Of a stretch of 53,803 nucleotides of DNA, positions 23,749 through 32,024 are shown piece by piece. Origin of the DNA: Leptolyngbya sp. DLM2.Bin27 (GTDB lineage Bacteria; Cyanobacteriota; Cyanobacteriia; Phormidesmidales; Phormidesmidaceae); NCBI GenBank assembly GCA_007694115.1, contig RECJ01000191.1:1-53803 (forward strand), written 5' to 3'. Under the pieces are notes generated by a model. That model did not search any database. It was given only the letters and a program-made list of their open reading frames with translations, and was not told where the DNA came from. Position numbers and translations under genes: made by a program. The stretch's first letter is position 1. Each line of letters opens with the position of its first letter.

Positions 23749-24831
23749 TTAACCAGCCGATACGGGTAACCCCAAGTCGAGCAGCTGCATAAGCCGATCG
23801 ATATCACAATGAGCGGCAATCAGCTCTTGAATGCACTGTACTTTGATTGGCTCATGCAGGCGCACCTGGCCAAACAGTTCGTCAATCCGCTCCACCGTAG
23901 AGAGGGTGTCAGAGTCAACCGAGACAATCGGTACCTCCAGGTCGGAGGCTCGCTCTAGAATCTCCGGGGAGGGAGGGATCTGGCCGGTCAGCACCAGGCA
24001 CTGGGTAGAGGTTTCGAGCGCCGCAAACTGAATATCGGTGCGATCGCCCCCGGTCACCACCGCCATGTTGTTGGCCTTGCGGAAGTAGCGCAGCGCCGAG
24101 TTGACATTCATCGCCCCGATGGTCAGGGTTTCGACCATTAAATCAAGGCGATTTTTGCAGCACAGCACCTCAGCGTTGAGCCGGGCCACAATTTCACGCA
24201 CGGTGATGCTGCGCATGATGGGCGATCGCGGCAGCAGCGCCAGCACCGGAATTCCCTGGTTTTCTAGAAAGGGCCGGACCAGATCGGCGCAGGCCTCCAT
24301 CGCCTCCACCGGCACATCATTGATGATCACCCCAATCAGGCGTGACCCCAGCTGGGCCTTAGCCACCAGCAGGCGATCGACCAGCAGCAGCGAATCGTAA
24401 CGAGTCACCAGCAGCACCGCCGCGTCAATCTCAGCCGCAATATTGGCCACCGAAAGATTGAGCAACGTGCCCTCAGTCAAATTGCCGGGGCCTTCTAAGA
24501 GCACCAGCGCCTCGTCTTGGTGTTCGGTATAGCGCTGCAAACTGTAGTGGCTGGGCCCCTGACCGCTGAGGGTCAACCGGTCGGCTACCGTAGCCTCCGT
24601 CAGCGAAACGCAGGGAGGATAGTATCGCGACCCAGACAGCTTCAGCGTTTCAGCAATGAAGTCTAGGTCTGGGTCTTTACCGTCACCATTGGTGGAATTA
24701 CCAATGGGTTTACCAAACCCAATCTCCATGCCCAACCCCTGAAGCTGAAGCCCAATACCCAGTAAAACCGCCGATTTGCCGCTGTATGACTCGGTCGAAC
24801 CAATAACTAAACGCTTTGCTGAACTGGGCAC
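23749..24831 (-). CDS. BioD-like/DRTGG-domain phosphotransacetylase family protein
   Basis: A protein of about 360 residues. The N-terminal half is a BioD-like P-loop ATPase with GSTESYSGKSAVLLGIGLQL near residues 9-28 and a switch region DEALVLLEGPGNL. The C-terminal 110 residues form a DRTGG domain (INVNSALRYFRK-like MNVNSALRYFRKANNMAVVTGGDRTD). The same pair of domains forms the N-terminal regulatory part of long phosphotransacetylases, but the catalytic acetyl/butyryl-transferase domain is absent. A regulatory or ligand-sensing role is inferred. A GTG at 24831 (VPSSAKRL) is chosen because the upstream 22 codons show no family similarity. Confidence 0.85.
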   Translation of the reverse strand: MPSSAKRLVIGSTESYSGKSAVLLGIGLQLQGLGMEIGFGKPIGNSTNGDGKDPDLDFIAETLKLSGSRYYPPCVSLTEATVADRLTLSGQGPSHYSLQRYTEHQDEALVLLEGPGNLTEGTLLNLSVANIAAEIDAAVLLVTRYDSLLLVDRLLVAKAQLGSRLIGVIINDVPVEAMEACADLVRPFLENQGIPVLALLPRSPIMRSITVREIVARLNAEVLCCKNRLDLMVETLTIGAMNVNSALRYFRKANNMAVVTGGDRTDIQFAALETSTQCLVLTGQIPPSPEILERASDLEVPIVSVDSDTLSTVERIDELFGQVRLHEPIKVQCIQELIAAHCDIDRLMQLLDLGLPVSAG

Positions 24832-24992
24832 GCTGTGAGTCCTCCATGGGGCTAACGCACTGATCTCCGACGTCCAAACCCCGGTTCTACAACACAAACC
24901 AGCGATGGATTACATCAGTAGGCACAGTACCACACCCATTCTGCCATTTCAGAGCCGGTCAGCGTCGGCTTTTTCAAAACCCCGGCCTAGCC

Positions 24993-25373
24993 CTATTCAT
25001 CTAGACGCAAGAGCTTGCGATAAAAGTTCTGGGAGAAGTCCGCAGGGCGTTTTTGCCGCAGCGCCACAATTACATCAAACAAAAAGTCAACAAATTCAAA
25101 GGTTGCCATGGTCAATTCGTAGCTGAGATCGTTGTCGGCATCAAACTGCATGCGACAGCGAGTTAGGTCTGCAGGCAGCACTGACACATTCCAGGTGGCG
25201 ACAAAGGCAATGCTCTCGCCCCCCTCGATCTGGCGCTCACCCTCCAAATTACCTTGCTTATAGAGAGAAATAGCGTAGGGCAGAGCGTTGCGCTTGTTGC
25301 CCTGGTAGTAGGGCATGTAAACGCCAATATCCTGCTTGCCTGCGGGCTGAATTGCCTCAAACGTCAAACTCAT
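24993..25373 (-). CDS. ebsA: EbsA-like type IV pilus biogenesis protein
   Basis: A 126-residue small soluble protein with VYMPYYQGNKRNALPYAISLYKQGNLEGERQIEGGE at its centre (characteristic parts: MPYYQGNKR, ALPYAISLYKQGNLEG) and FSQNFYRKLLR at the end. From memory this matches the cyanobacteria-specific EbsA family, first described in Synechococcus elongatus as needed for biofilm self-suppression and for assembly of type IV pilus machinery. It lies divergent to the glycolipid synthase gene and downstream of no pilus gene in this window. Identification is by recalled family resemblance only. Confidence 0.65.
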   Translation of the reverse strand: MSLTFEAIQPAGKQDIGVYMPYYQGNKRNALPYAISLYKQGNLEGERQIEGGESIAFVATWNVSVLPADLTRCRMQFDADNDLSYELTMATFEFVDFLFDVIVALRQKRPADFSQNFYRKLLRLDE

Positions 25374-25658
25374 GGGTCTGGCCTTAGGTCGAGTTTCAAC
25401 AAACGATTATTTCAGCGGTCATCGGAATGAGCTACCCAGGATACAAGATCCTTGCCTGGTCGAGCGATGATACTTGATCCACAGCTATCATTCCCCAGGA
25501 TGGAGTTGGGGACATCATTAAAGTATCTTCCGCAAAATCATTTCCCGCAAAATCGAGGATGATAGACCTAGGCCGGGGCAAGCTTGGGGGTTAAGGTGTA
25601 TTTTCTCCAATGATGGCAGCCTGGCCGCTGCTGTTTGTTCTGCTCCTAACCTGAGTTC
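25374..25658. promoter_or_regulatory. Divergent promoter region between ebsA and the glycosyltransferase gene
   Basis: The 285-base gap must carry promoters for both divergent genes. It contains a close direct repeat, CCGCAAAATCATTT and CCGCAAAATCGAGG, around 25530-25560. I cannot assign -35/-10 elements with confidence. Confidence 0.4.
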
Positions 25659-27068
25659 ATGGCTGATTTTCCTCAACGTTTCTCTCCTAGGCGCTTTTAT
25701 ACTCCGCTGAAGGAGTTAGAAATTAAAGATTTTCCGGGCTATGCCGGTCGGCGCTCTAAAGCTGCCCTCACCCTCAGTCTGCTGTGGGGGGTGACAGTTG
25801 TGCTGCACCTGCTGTCCTGGGGAGGTTGGGTGGTGCTGGGGCTAACCGCGATTCTCACGACCCACGGCCTGCGCATTTTGCTGGCCCGGCCCCTGGCAGC
25901 GGTGGATCCTTTGCCCTCCGCTGCTGAAACCCCTGACGCCCTCAGCGATAGTCTTAAAGACCCCTTAGCCTGGCCCTACATATCGCTGGTAGTAGCCGCC
26001 AAAAACGAAGAAACAGTCATCGAACCGCTGGTGGCGGCCCTGTGTCAACTCGACTACCCTGCCAGCCGCTATGACGTCTGGATTATTGACGACAACAGCA
26101 CCGACGGCACGGCCAAACGCCTGCAAACCCTGGCTGGCCGCTACCCCCAGCTGCGAGTCTTACCCCGTCCCCTCGGTGCCAGCGGCGGCAAGTCGGGAGC
26201 ACTCAACCAAGTATGGCCCGACACCAAGGGCGACATCATCGGCGTGTTCGACGCCGATGCGCGGGTGCCCAGAGACGCGCTGCGCTACATTGTGCCCCTG
26301 TTTGACCAGGGAAACGTGGGAGCGGTGCAAATGCAAAAGGCCGTAGTCAACCGGGCTAGAAACCTTTGGACCCGTGGTCAACAGGCCGAAATGGCCCTCG
26401 ACAGTTATTTTCAGCAGCAGCGCATTAGCCTGGGTGGCGTTGGGGAACTGCGCGGCAATGGCCAGTTTGTGCGGCGAACGGCCCTGGCCCAATGCGGCGG
26501 CTGGAACGAAGAAACGATCACCGACGACCTCGATTTGACCCTGCGCCTGCACTTCAGCGGCTGGGAGATTCACTTTTTGCTGCACCCCGCCGTAGGTGAA
26601 GAAGGGGTCGAACAACCCCTGGCCCTGTGGCACCAGCGCAACCGCTGGGCAGAAGGAGGCTACCAGCGCTATCTCGACTATTGGCGACTGATTGCTCAGC
26701 ACCGTCTGGCTCCTGCCAAAACCTTAGACATGGCTTCGTTTTGGCTGATTCAGTACGGACTGCCCACAGTGGCGCTGCCCGACTTTGTGATGGCGGTGCT
26801 GCGCCACCGGCTGCCGCTGTTTTGGCCCGTTTCTAGCCTGGCGTTGGCCCTATCGATGGTGGGCATGTTTTGCGGGCTGCGGCGCACTCGCCAGCAGCCG
26901 TTGTGGGTCTGCGGCCTGCAAACCCTCTGGGGTAACCTGTACATGCTGCACTGGCTGCTGGTGATTGCCACCATGGCCATGCGTCTATCGGTGCGGCCTA
27001 AGCGGCTGCGCTGGGTTAAAACCACTCACCTGGGCAGCGAAGAAGATCTTCGTGTGGATGTATTCTGA
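25659..27068 (+). CDS. mgdA: Glycosyltransferase family 2, probable beta-monoglucosyldiacylglycerol synthase
   Basis: A 469-residue membrane GT2 enzyme resembling cyanobacterial MgdA (Sll1377), which transfers glucose from UDP-glucose to diacylglycerol in the first step of thylakoid galactolipid synthesis. The N-terminal YAGRRSKAALTLSLLWG and LLSWGGWVVLGLTAIL segments match the family. The catalytic domain shows VVAAKNEE, IIDDNSTDGTA, the DxD motif in GVFDADARVP, TDDLDLTLRLH, and the QxxRW-type motif HQRNRWAEGG. Three or more C-terminal hydrophobic segments follow at about 365-440. Other cellulose-synthase-like GT2 enzymes are the main alternative. Confidence 0.78.
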   Translation: MADFPQRFSPRRFYTPLKELEIKDFPGYAGRRSKAALTLSLLWGVTVVLHLLSWGGWVVLGLTAILTTHGLRILLARPLAAVDPLPSAAETPDALSDSLKDPLAWPYISLVVAAKNEETVIEPLVAALCQLDYPASRYDVWIIDDNSTDGTAKRLQTLAGRYPQLRVLPRPLGASGGKSGALNQVWPDTKGDIIGVFDADARVPRDALRYIVPLFDQGNVGAVQMQKAVVNRARNLWTRGQQAEMALDSYFQQQRISLGGVGELRGNGQFVRRTALAQCGGWNEETITDDLDLTLRLHFSGWEIHFLLHPAVGEEGVEQPLALWHQRNRWAEGGYQRYLDYWRLIAQHRLAPAKTLDMASFWLIQYGLPTVALPDFVMAVLRHRLPLFWPVSSLALALSMVGMFCGLRRTRQQPLWVCGLQTLWGNLYMLHWLLVIATMAMRLSVRPKRLRWVKTTHLGSEEDLRVDVF

Positions 27069-27170
27069 AGATCGTGGCGGGTGTGGGCATGGGGGACAGG
27101 CTTGAGCCCTAAACTTTAACGCCCTCACCCGCCACAGTCATTGAGCCTATATTTTGCTGTTCTACTGCCC

Positions 27171-27437
27171 ATGCCCTGGTTTGTTAAGCTCGAAAGAGGC
27201 ATCGTCAACAAGGCCGTCTTTGACCAGTTTGTGCCCGATCATGTGACCTACGTCAAAGATCTCATCGCCAAGGGCCACGCAGCCAAGACCGGCTACTGGG
27301 CCGAATTTGGGGGTGGTATGCTGTTATTTCAGGCCGATTCTATCGAAGAGGCCCGTGTGATAGTCGCCGCCGACCCGCTGGTTCAAAACCACTGCGTCGA
27401 GTACGAGCTGCACGAATGGCGAGTGGTGGTCGAATAG
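27171..27437 (+). CDS. YciI-like protein
   Basis: An 88-residue protein of the YCII/ferredoxin-like dimeric barrel family, beginning [21 protein letters not shown]. It has an invariant-looking His ([11 protein letters not shown]) and Asp (AADPLV), the pair expected in YciI-like proteins, and the closing [10 protein letters not shown] strand. The function of these proteins is unknown. The ATG at 27171 starts the conserved fold. Its stop codon is twelve bases before the smpB GTG, and the smpB ribosome-binding site AGGAGAA overlaps the stop, so the two genes are probably co-transcribed. Confidence 0.85.
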   Translation: MPWFVKLERGIVNKAVFDQFVPDHVTYVKDLIAKGHAAKTGYWAEFGGGMLLFQADSIEEARVIVAADPLVQNHCVEYELHEWRVVVE

Positions 27438-27448
27438 GAGAATGCGCC

Positions 27449-27919
27449 GTGGCCGATTCCAGTGATGGGTATAAAATTGTCAGCGATAACCGCCAGGCCC
27501 GCCACGAGTACGAAATTTTAGAGACCTACGAAGCGGGCCTAGAGCTGATGGGTTCAGAGGTCAAGTCGATTCGCCAGGGCCGGGTCAACCTGCGCGACGG
27601 CTACGCCCTGATTAAAGACGGTGAGCTGTGGCTGCACAACGTGCACATCTCCCCCTACACCATGACCAACAAGGCCTACAACCACGAGGCCAAGCGCGCC
27701 CGCAAGCTGCTACTGCACCGCGACGAAATCCGCAAGCTGATCGGCAAGGTGGAGCAAAAGGGGCTGACCCTAGTGCCGCTCAAGCTCTATCTTCAGCGGG
27801 GCTGGGTCAAGGCCACCATTGCCCTAGGCAAGGGCAAAAAACTCCACGACAAGCGCGAAAGCCTCAAGCGCAAGCAGGAAAGCCGCGAAACGGCTCGCGC
27901 GCTCAGCGGCAGAGATTAG
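27449..27919 (+). CDS. smpB: SsrA-binding protein SmpB
   Basis: A 156-residue SmpB that binds tmRNA and delivers it to stalled ribosomes for trans-translation. Family landmarks are [26 protein letters not shown] (in parts: [16 protein letters not shown]-type GSEVKS), [18 protein letters not shown], the [13 protein letters not shown] helix, [22 protein letters not shown], and a basic C-terminal tail beginning HDKRES. A GTG at 27449 after AGGAGAA is chosen as start. The tmRNA gene itself is not recognised in this window. Confidence 0.96.
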   Translation: MADSSDGYKIVSDNRQARHEYEILETYEAGLELMGSEVKSIRQGRVNLRDGYALIKDGELWLHNVHISPYTMTNKAYNHEAKRARKLLLHRDEIRKLIGKVEQKGLTLVPLKLYLQRGWVKATIALGKGKKLHDKRESLKRKQESRETARALSGRD

Positions 27920-27925
27920 CCACCA

Positions 27926-28043
27926 CCAGGGAGTCAACTCCCTGGCTGATAGCAAAAGTCTGCTAAAGCAGCTTGGGGAACTCGCCTCCCTATCCTCTTC
28001 AGAGGATTTCGGCTTTGAGCCTGGGACTAGAAGTCCCAGGCTC
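27926..28043 (+). repeat. Cluster of four consecutive RNA hairpins downstream of smpB
   Basis: Four perfect inverted repeats lie in a row: CCAGGGAGT/ACTCCCTGG (27926-27945), CTGCT/AGCAG (27960-27971), TCCTCT/AGAGGA (27993-28006) and a 12-bp stem GAGCCTGGGACT/AGTCCCAGGCTC with a 3-base loop (28017-28043). The first could terminate smpB. The density of hairpins resembles a structured right end of an IS200/IS605-type element or a small RNA, but no transposase sequence is nearby. Confidence 0.65.
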
Positions 28044-28181
28044 AGCGGTCAACCTGAGGGATCGCCCCCTAAACCTGCTTCACCTTGACAGGACTGCTCT
28101 CAGCAGGGGAATGGGCCAGAATATCGCTAGACTTGAAGAGCGTCTAATATAAAATCCTGCTTGGCTATCCCCGATCCCCCT

Positions 28182-28205
28182 GGGCGAACCGCCGTTCGCC
28201 CCTAC
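28182..28205. repeat. Palindromic repeat, GGGCGAAC-type
   Basis: GGGCGAAC, four bases, GTTCGCCC and then CTAC. On the opposite strand this reads as a GTAGG-led palindrome. A close relative with GGGCAAAC/GTTTGCCC is at 36627-36650, so this is one copy of a dispersed family. Similar palindromes are common in cyanobacterial genomes. Confidence 0.7.
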
Positions 28206-28279
28206 AGGTTGGCCGATTGGCCATCGGGGGTAGGGAATTCGGATTTGGTATAAGTCGACAAAATTTATTCAATATCACC

Positions 28280-29968
28280 TTACTCAATACTCACGCCACC
28301 AAAGGTTTCGGCCTGTTTGCCGGGGCTAGCGGGGGCGGCCTTTTCGAGCTGACGGGCCTGCTGTCGGTGGCTCTGAAAGTGGCTCAGCCAGGCCTCGGGG
28401 GCGTTCATGGTTTCGCCGCCGTGCTTGGTCAGGCGCTGGCGTACCTGGCAGAGCACCGGGGTGTTGACGCAGGCCCCAGAGACAATCACCTGGCCCTTAG
28501 TGAGCGAGGGCAATTCTTTGAGCAGATCGCGCCCGGCGGCTTCGACCCCGTACTTGAGGCTGTCTTGGTCGACCGGATTGACAATGCGCATGAGAAACTG
28601 GCTCATGCACTGGCTGAGCACGTCGGAGTCGAGTTTGCCGGGCCGCTGGGTAATCAGCCCCACCCCCATGCCAAACTTGCGGCCCTCACTGAGGATCGTG
28701 CGCAGCACCTGCTTGCAGCGGGCTGGTTCGTTGGCGGGGGCAAAGCGGTGGGCCTCTTCGATCAAAATAAACACCGGGTAGGGCAGATAGTTTTCGTCGT
28801 TGGGGGCGATTTTGTCTTTGGCGGTGTTGATCCGGGCCTGGTAGCTCTGGCGCAGCACGGCGGCGCAGATCACCTGCTGCTCTTCCTGGCTGATCTCATT
28901 CATTTGCAGCACGGTGACTTGACCGGGGGCAAAGAGATCCTTGGGGGCCAGGTGCTCCATGCGGTGGAAGTAGTCAGAGCGCTCTAGCTTGCCCAGCTTC
29001 CATTCCAGGGCCGGGGCCGAGGAGCCGGTTTTCTCGTTGCCTTCGTCATCGGTGCTGCGGTCTGACTCGTAGCAGGCCGAGATCAGATCCTGCACGTCCC
29101 AGCGGTGCTCACCAAACTTGTGCTTGCCCAGCAGGCTAAAGGCTTTGTTGAGAATGGCCTGCTGGCGATCGCTCATATCGGGCAGGAGCGTCAGAATGTC
29201 GTAGTAGTCGAGCGACGACATGCGAATGCGAATGTCGTCGGGGGTGAGCAGCTTGACCTCGGGGCTGTAGCCGTCGTCGCTGGCAAAGCTGGGATGGCCG
29301 CGCATGTCGGCCAGGGTGCCGTACTCGCCGTGGGGGTCAAAGATCAGCACCGCCGCCCGGTTGTAGGGGCTGAGCAATTCTTCGATCAGCACGCCCGCCG
29401 TGTAGCTTTTGCCAGAGCCAGTGCCTGCCAAGATCGCCATGTGGGTGCTCACCAGTTCCTTCACATCCAGGGTCACGGGCACCCGCCCGCCGGGGCGCAG
29501 CAGCAGGGAGCCGATTTCGGCAGATCCCACCTCTTTAGGTTGTTTTTTATTGATAATTTTCCGCAGGCTCGCGTCGTCGGCCAGGGTGACCTTGGCCCCT
29601 GGGTCGGGGGCAATGCGGGGGTTCATAAACCCCAGGGCGGGGTGAAAGTGGCCCACCACGTCGACGGTGACTGCGTAGATTTCGGGGTGGGGGTGGGCAA
29701 AGCCCACGAGGGCGGCGATCGCCTCGGGGTCGATGTCAGGGTCGGCAAAGATGCGATCGGGCAGGTGGTCAATCAGTCGGCGATCGGAAATTTTGCCCAA
29801 AATTTGGGCGCTGGACTGGTCAGGCAGATCGACTGAGTAGTAGACAAACTCGCCGATTTTGACCTGGCGGTTGTCGGCAGTGATGAACACGTACTGGTTG
29901 CCGTCTTCTCCTGGCCCCTTGACAGTGCCAATGATGGGAGATGTCGCAGGCTTGGGTGACGGTGCCAT
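28280..29968 (-). CDS. herA: HerA-like ATP-binding protein (DUF87 helicase)
   Basis: A 562-residue FtsK/HerA-superfamily ATPase. An N-terminal HAS-barrel covers residues 10-100 (GTVKGPGEDGNQYVFITADN). The Walker A motif is AGTGSGKSYTAG near residue 190, Walker B is YPVFILIEEAHRFAP, and an arginine-finger region contains LRTILSEGRKFGMGVGLITQRP. In archaea HerA translocates on duplex DNA with the nuclease NurA in end resection, and bacterial homologues work with diverse nucleases. No nuclease partner gene is adjacent. An ATG at 29989 is an alternative start. Confidence 0.88.
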   Translation of the reverse strand: MAPSPKPATSPIIGTVKGPGEDGNQYVFITADNRQVKIGEFVYYSVDLPDQSSAQILGKISDRRLIDHLPDRIFADPDIDPEAIAALVGFAHPHPEIYAVTVDVVGHFHPALGFMNPRIAPDPGAKVTLADDASLRKIINKKQPKEVGSAEIGSLLLRPGGRVPVTLDVKELVSTHMAILAGTGSGKSYTAGVLIEELLSPYNRAAVLIFDPHGEYGTLADMRGHPSFASDDGYSPEVKLLTPDDIRIRMSSLDYYDILTLLPDMSDRQQAILNKAFSLLGKHKFGEHRWDVQDLISACYESDRSTDDEGNEKTGSSAPALEWKLGKLERSDYFHRMEHLAPKDLFAPGQVTVLQMNEISQEEQQVICAAVLRQSYQARINTAKDKIAPNDENYLPYPVFILIEEAHRFAPANEPARCKQVLRTILSEGRKFGMGVGLITQRPGKLDSDVLSQCMSQFLMRIVNPVDQDSLKYGVEAAGRDLLKELPSLTKGQVIVSGACVNTPVLCQVRQRLTKHGGETMNAPEAWLSHFQSHRQQARQLEKAAPASPGKQAETFGGVSIE

Positions 29969-30160
29969 AGAAACCCCGCTAAAAACCATGGGTAGCTCGG
30001 CCAGGGCATAGTTGTCTTGGCTCAGGCTTAATCAATACTAATGTCCTGCTGAAAATTAGGGTAGGGGCAGTCGCTACCCTCGACTGGCAGCGACGGGTGG
30101 CCCTGGGGCTGATTCAACCAACTGTAGGTCTATCACCGCCCAGGGCTTGGCCTCACTGGC

Positions 30161-30391
30161 ACAAGGGACTGGCCGAGCTATGTCGATTTTCTCAGCCCCC
30201 TCAACCACGAGCTGCGTACCCCCTGACCAGTATGATGCTGGCTATTCGAATGCTGCGCCGCCTTGATCTGACTCCAGAGCGAATTGCTGGTGCTGGCTCT
30301 GGTGTATGGGAGCGTGAAGCAACTGGGGGGCACTATAGAGGTATCGAGCCAGCCCGGCGCTGCCCAGCTGTGGCAGACATGTTTTACCTGA
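30161..30391 (+). pseudogene. Remnant of a sensor histidine kinase
   Basis: Broken pieces of a histidine kinase remain in two frames. One frame reads DFLSPLNHELRTP, an intact H-box with its phospho-accepting histidine, and then hits TGA. Moving one base, as after loss of a C in the C-run at 30220-30223, continues it as LTSMMLAIRMLRRLDLTPE. A little further, in the first frame again, comes LALVYGSVKQLGGTIEVSSQPG, the G2-box end of a HATPase domain, followed by a stop at 30389-30391. The N, G1 and most of the HATPase are missing, so a large internal deletion joined the two ends. No functional product is expected. Confidence 0.75.
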
Positions 30392-30521
30392 GGGTTTGAG
30401 CACCATGACAAATTTATCCCCAATTCCTAGGGGCCACACCATGCCACCAAATTTTGCTGGTATTCTGGGCACAGGCACGGCGGCCTGGCTAGACTACACC
30501 GTTGACGGCTGGTTTTAACCC

Positions 30522-31115
30522 ATGACTGCAAACCCTCCCAATTTTTCTAACTTTGAGGCAGCGCCCCTGGGCGCTGGTGGCTCTGCTGGGTCAATGACAG
30601 CGAGTGGGGTTGTTTCAGCGGCTGATGTGATAGTCGAAACTGAGAAGCTGGGCGGGCAACAGCGCCGCATTTTGGCCTTTACCGATATCTCTGCCAGCGT
30701 TGATCAGGTGTGGCAGGTGCTCACTGACTACGACAACCTGGCCAGCTTTATTCCCAACCTGGCCTACAGTAAACGGCTAAGTCACCCCGAGGGGGGGATT
30801 CGGCTAGAGCAAATGGGGGCTCAGTGCTTTCTCAACATCAAGTTTTGTGCCCGGGTCGTGCTCGATATGGTCGAAGCTTTTCCCCAAGAGCTGCGTTTCT
30901 CGATGGTGGAAGGCGACTTTCGCCAGTTTGAGGGCAAATGGACGCTTGAGCCACTGGCCGAGGCCCCGAAACCGATGGTGCGCCTGGGCTATGATCTGGT
31001 GATTCAGCCCCCCCGAGCAATGCCGGTGGGGCTGATTGAACGGCATATTCGCCATGATTTGAGCAGAAATTTGCGGGCAATTAGCGATCGCACGACCACC
31101 CTATCGCTGGCTTAG
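30522..31115 (+). CDS. SRPBCC/START-like cyclase-dehydrase family protein
   Basis: A 197-residue protein whose last 150 residues form an SRPBCC (polyketide cyclase/COQ10-like) lipid-binding fold: RILAFTDISASVDQVWQVLTDYDNLASFIPNLAYSK (in parts: VWQVLTDYDNLASFIPN), LEQMGAQCFL, and GLIERHIRHDLSRNLRAI at the C-terminal helix. Cyanobacterial and plastid relatives bind hydrophobic molecules such as quinones or tetrapyrroles; the ligand cannot be predicted. The first 45 residues are Ser/Gly-rich and probably disordered. It converges with a methyltransferase gene, and the two stop codons overlap by four bases. Confidence 0.85.
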   Translation: MTANPPNFSNFEAAPLGAGGSAGSMTASGVVSAADVIVETEKLGGQQRRILAFTDISASVDQVWQVLTDYDNLASFIPNLAYSKRLSHPEGGIRLEQMGAQCFLNIKFCARVVLDMVEAFPQELRFSMVEGDFRQFEGKWTLEPLAEAPKPMVRLGYDLVIQPPRAMPVGLIERHIRHDLSRNLRAISDRTTTLSLA

Positions 31116-31786
31116 CCCTTCTCTGCTGACTGCACTAAGGGCTGCATACGTTCAGCGATTACAGCGTAGAAGGGGTCGCCGCCGGGCAGGCCCAGCATTT
31201 GCAGAATGGCAGGCACACTGGGGGCACGGGCAATCACCTCTGGGGTGCCAAAGCCCGGCACCGAGCCAAAATAGCTCTTCACCAGGTTGACCCGGCGGGT
31301 TTCGCTGCCGTCGCGCCAGGCGGCGATTGCCTTTTGGTAAAACATGCGATTTGAGAAACTCACAATCGCAATGCCGCCGGGCTTAAGAATCCGGTAAATT
31401 TCCCCAAACACCACCTCGGGCTGCTGGAGGTACTGCACCGACACGGTATTGAGCACCGCGTCAAAGGAGGCATCCTCCAGGGGCAGTTTGGGATTTTCGT
31501 TGAGATTTTGCACGAAAAAATGGTCTAGGCGCGGGTTTTTGGCCAACTCTTCGGGGTTCATGCCGTGGCCCTCAATGTGGTCAAACGCCATATCGGCTGG
31601 TAGGTGCGACACCCAGCTGCTCATCATGTCAAAAATGCGGCATTGGGGCGTGAGCCGTTCTCGATATAGCTCGGTGAGCTGCTGAATAAACCCATCGTCG
31701 ACGTGGGTGACAAAGCGGGGCACGTCGTAGAAAAAGGTGTCGCTAGAGGCATCTAGCTTGGTGCGTTGGTCGGGCTGAAGCAGCAT
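31112..31786 (-). CDS. Class I SAM-dependent methyltransferase
   Basis: A 224-residue methyltransferase of the Methyltransf_11 type. Visible motifs are CRIFDMMSSWVSHLP in place of a classical glycine-rich motif I, FDAVLNTVSVQYLQQP for motif II/post-II, and YRILKPGGIAIVSFSNRMF for motif III. The degenerate motif I (no GxGxG) is unusual and could mean altered SAM binding, but it is shared, as far as I recall, by cyanobacterial and plant proteins of this kind. The substrate is unknown. The 3' end overlaps the SRPBCC gene by four bases in convergent orientation. Confidence 0.85.
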   Translation of the reverse strand: MLLQPDQRTKLDASSDTFFYDVPRFVTHVDDGFIQQLTELYRERLTPQCRIFDMMSSWVSHLPADMAFDHIEGHGMNPEELAKNPRLDHFFVQNLNENPKLPLEDASFDAVLNTVSVQYLQQPEVVFGEIYRILKPGGIAIVSFSNRMFYQKAIAAWRDGSETRRVNLVKSYFGSVPGFGTPEVIARAPSVPAILQMLGLPGGDPFYAVIAERMQPLVQSAEKG

Positions 31787-32024
31787 GGGTGAGAGGGGTA
31801 GAGAGGTTTTCTAGAGTGTAAACAAATCCTAAGACCAGAGCTACTATGGGCTTAGCCCTGGCTCGCAACCTCGCTGCTTTCCTAGGGATATCTTCTAAGC
31901 AGCTGATCCCGCCAGTTTTAGCCGAGAGTCAAGCAGGTGGGGATATCCGTCTGGGGAGCGGCGTAGAACCCTGCTCTATCCCGCGTTACACTGTTAAAAA
32001 CCCGTATTTGGGCGTCTTCGGTCT

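Noticed and set aside
28217-28987. 256-codon plus-strand frame opposite herA
   Set aside because: It is antisense to the conserved HerA ATPase motifs, and its His/Gly/Val-rich product is a typical GC-rich shadow.
30097-30399. 100-codon open reading frame as an intact gene
   Set aside because: Parts of this frame match a histidine kinase but the remaining parts match in another frame, so it is a pseudogene remnant.
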